A stretch of 64,000 nucleotides of DNA from Glaciimonas sp. CA11.2 (GTDB taxonomy: Bacteria; Pseudomonadota; Gammaproteobacteria; Burkholderiales; Burkholderiaceae_D): assembly GCF_034314045.1 (NCBI RefSeq), contig NZ_JAVIWL010000002.1, positions 1 to 64,000 on the forward strand, written 5' to 3'. Positions 62,225-64,000 of the stretch are shown in pieces. The first letter of the stretch is position 1; each line of letters begins with the position of its first letter. Made by a program: the position numbers and the translations under genes. Under the pieces are notes generated by a model. That model searched no databases. It was not told the DNA's origin and was given only the letters and a program-made list of their open reading frames with translations.

Positions 62225-63236
62225 ACAGAATCTCCGAGATATACCGCCGTCCCGAGCGTTTATCGTAAGTAAACTGCACGACGACCTGGATCAGCGATTT
62301 GGCATACGCGACCACGTGCGACTGTTGCAGCGGTATTCCGGCCCGTAACACCATCATCGATAGCCGCTCGTACATCATGGCCGGGCTGTTCGCGTGGATC
62401 GTCGTGATCGACCCACCGGCCCCGGTATTGAGCATTTCCAGATACGAATAGGCTTCTGCGCCCCGTAACTCGCCCATGATGATGCGGTCGGGCGTCAGCC
62501 GCAGCGAAGCCTCAAGTAAATCAATGGCCGAGATCTTCGATTCGCCCTGGCCGCCACGGGAGTACAGCAAATGCAGACAATTCGGTTGTGCGGGGGTGAT
62601 CTCGCGCGCATCTTCTATCGTCACAATGCGCTCATGGTCCGGCACCGTTTTTAATAAGGCATTTAAGAACGTGGTCTTACCGGTATTGGTGCCGGCCGAA
62701 ATCATGATGTTTTTGTGCGCTAAGACCGCGCCACGCATAAAGCCGTCCCAGTCGCGGGCTTTGCAGAGCGCCAGTAAATGATCGTTCGAATACTCAGTGC
62801 TGCCTCCTGGGGCGTTGACGTGATCAAACGCGCCCTGTTGCTGGTAGTCATCCAGCGTGAAATCGCGCAACGACGGCTTACGGATACAGACCGCAATCGA
62901 TTTTTCTTCGACGGCAGGGGCGCGCACCACCTGGACCCGGTAGCCGCCGCGTTCGGTGTCATCGATCCCCTCAGTCAGATCAATGGGCATCGTGGCCGAC
63001 AATAACGGGCGCTCGCGGTCCGACTCCTGATGGGTGAAGGAGGCGGTCACATCGGCTAACGACTCCAGCAGCGCCAGGGATAAGTCCGGCATGGCAACGC
63101 GCGTCATATAACCGTGACCTTGTCGTCCGACAAACATTTCATAGGGCTTGTTGACGGCCAGCTCGGTGACCGTCGGATCATCCAGAAACGGCTGCATCGA
63201 GGCCAGTTTCGAGCGAAACGAGGCGATTTGGGACAT
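62211..63236 (-). CDS. virB11: VirB11-like secretion ATPase (TrwD type)
   Basis: Hexameric cytoplasmic traffic ATPase. The N-terminal domain (about 1-140) includes VTELAVNKPYEMFVGRQGHG. The C-terminal domain has Walker A SAGTNTGKTTFLNALL, the Asp box IVTIEDAREITP, Walker B IIMGELRGAEAYSYLEML and the His box TTIHANSPAMMYE. Length (341) is normal. All motifs are present. Confidence 0.93.
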   Translation of the reverse strand: MSQIASFRSKLASMQPFLDDPTVTELAVNKPYEMFVGRQGHGYMTRVAMPDLSLALLESLADVTASFTHQESDRERPLLSATMPIDLTEGIDDTERGGYRVQVVRAPAVEEKSIAVCIRKPSLRDFTLDDYQQQGAFDHVNAPGGSTEYSNDHLLALCKARDWDGFMRGAVLAHKNIMISAGTNTGKTTFLNALLKTVPDHERIVTIEDAREITPAQPNCLHLLYSRGGQGESKISAIDLLEASLRLTPDRIIMGELRGAEAYSYLEMLNTGAGGSITTIHANSPAMMYERLSMMVLRAGIPLQQSHVVAYAKSLIQVVVQFTYDKRSGRRYISEILYDGH

Positions 63237-63248
63237 AGGATACTTTCC

Positions 63249-64000
63249 TCAATCGATCAGCACGGCACCGTCTTGCTGCCGGGCGGCGTCCTGTTGCTTT
63301 TTGTAGATCTCCGAAAAGTCCAGATCGCGGTTCACAAAAATGCGGATGCGTGAGCCGGCCGGCGTCGTGATCGTGGGCGGAATATTAATAATCGGTGCCA
63401 GGATCGACTGCGAGGTCTGGGCGGCCGCCTGCTGAACCGATTGCCGGTATTGCGCCGAAGAATTGTTCTGATCGCTGGAACTGACCCCGGTATTGACGGC
63501 CCCGGCCCCGATGATCGACAGCAGTGCCGAGGTGCCAAAAATTTCCGCAAAATGGGCGTCCACGATCCCGCCCATGCCCGCCGTCCCAAGCTGGTCGGAG
63601 CCGATACTGTCTAACGCGACTTCGGTGATCGATCCATCCGGGTTCGCCGTGCGCAGCGTGTTCCACATGGTAAACAGCCGGCTTTGCCCCTTGCGTACTT
63701 CAGCGCTGTAGACACCACACAGGCGTGACCCCCACGGAATCAGTTTTAAGCGCCCGCGTTCGGCATATACGTCGCGCTGGATCAGTGCGCAGATTGTGCC
63801 CGGTAAATCCGAAATCGCCCGCGGGATCGTCACGCCTTCAATGACCTTGCCCTGCAGAATTTTATACTCCAGGTTGGTCACATTGGACGCCTGACTCAGT
63901 ACCACGCCGTTGCCCGAGACGGCCCGCGCAAAGCGGGAATTCGGGTCTTGTGCACCGCGTTCGGTACCCGCCTCACTGGTCCCACCGAGCGTGCCCATCA
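63249..64000 (-). CDS. virB10: VirB10-like protein (TrwE type), C-terminal part, runs off the window
   Basis: The visible part (about 250 residues) is the periplasmic beta-barrel/antenna domain of VirB10, which links inner and outer membrane in the T4SS core: ILQGKVIEGVTIPRAISDLP, VYAERGRLKLIPWGSRLCGV, and the antenna region GTSALLSIIGAGAVNTGVSS before PPTITTPAGSRIRIFVNRDL. The N-terminal cytoplasmic and membrane segment lies beyond 64000. Followed by virB11 with 12 bases between. Confidence 0.9.
   Translation of the reverse strand, partial: MGTLGGTSEAGTERGAQDPNSRFARAVSGNGVVLSQASNVTNLEYKILQGKVIEGVTIPRAISDLPGTICALIQRDVYAERGRLKLIPWGSRLCGVYSAEVRKGQSRLFTMWNTLRTANPDGSITEVALDSIGSDQLGTAGMGGIVDAHFAEIFGTSALLSIIGAGAVNTGVSSSDQNNSSAQYRQSVQQAAAQTSQSILAPIINIPPTITTPAGSRIRIFVNRDLDFSEIYKKQQDAARQQDGAVLID

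Noticed and set aside
61142..62272. Long forward-strand ORF of 376 aa
   Set aside because: It is antisense to virB1 and its neighbour; it is a product of GC-rich codon structure.

Overview
This window looks like a stretch of a large conjugative plasmid from a beta-proteobacterium, probably Burkholderiales. That host assignment is an inference from family resemblance (R388/IncW-like trw and stb genes, Burkholderiales-type insertion sequences, mixed but moderate GC). The plasmid assignment rests on direct evidence: a Rep_3-type initiator beside 14 direct iterons, a parAB operon with 18-bp palindromic parS sites, a KfrA-like gene, stbABC, an oriT-like region, a MobF relaxase and type IV secretion genes. 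I saw no rRNA, tRNA or CRISPR array.

Layout. 1-9.7 kb: an IS21-family element, then a cargo patch made of an osmolyte or carnitine-type set (ProX-like binding protein, beta-hydroxyacid dehydrogenase, divergent LysR regulator, decapitated proV) and broken exonuclease genes. This is followed by a pile-up of IS3, IS6 and IS21 remnants and a scrap of a YDG-repeat adhesin. 9.7-14.8 kb: a large hybrid sensor kinase and an HD-GYP response regulator. 15.6-20.5 kb: a compact cargo-free Tn7-like transposon (TnsA, TnsB, TnsC, TniQ) with 41-bp perfect terminal inverted repeats, followed directly by a 150-bp MITE-like element that has a truncated relative near 7.4 kb. 20.6-27.4 kb: stability and recombination genes (VapBC, KfrA, two tyrosine recombinases, RES-Xre, a frameshifted antitoxin). 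27.6-32.2 kb: replication and partition core (rep, iterons, parAB, parS). 33.1-35.6 kb: decayed IS66 element.

35.7-43.4 kb is the most defence-island-like part: a DUF4238 protein with a SEC-C zinc motif, a two-gene KAP-type ATPase plus PIN-like nuclease operon, a frameshifted TIR-domain gene, and a superinfection-immunity-type membrane protein. 43.5-47 kb holds phage-tail and contractile-injection remnants and a umuDC operon with a LexA box but truncated umuC. 47.4-49.6 kb is a HipBA operon extended by a 51-residue ORF and a DUF3293 gene. After IS6/IS30 fragments come an ArdC-type antirestriction gene (51 kb), stbABC, oriT, trwABC (52.9-59.8 kb) and converging T4SS genes (small membrane protein, PLD nuclease, TrbM-like secreted protein, VirB1, VirB11, partial VirB10) running off the right edge.

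How it fits together: rep, iterons and parABS copy and segregate the plasmid. StbABC, TrwABC and VirB1/10/11 transfer it. ArdC may protect incoming DNA. Four toxin-antitoxin loci (one broken) add stability. The rest is cargo and mobile DNA in different states of decay, with many genes killed by single stops or frameshifts.
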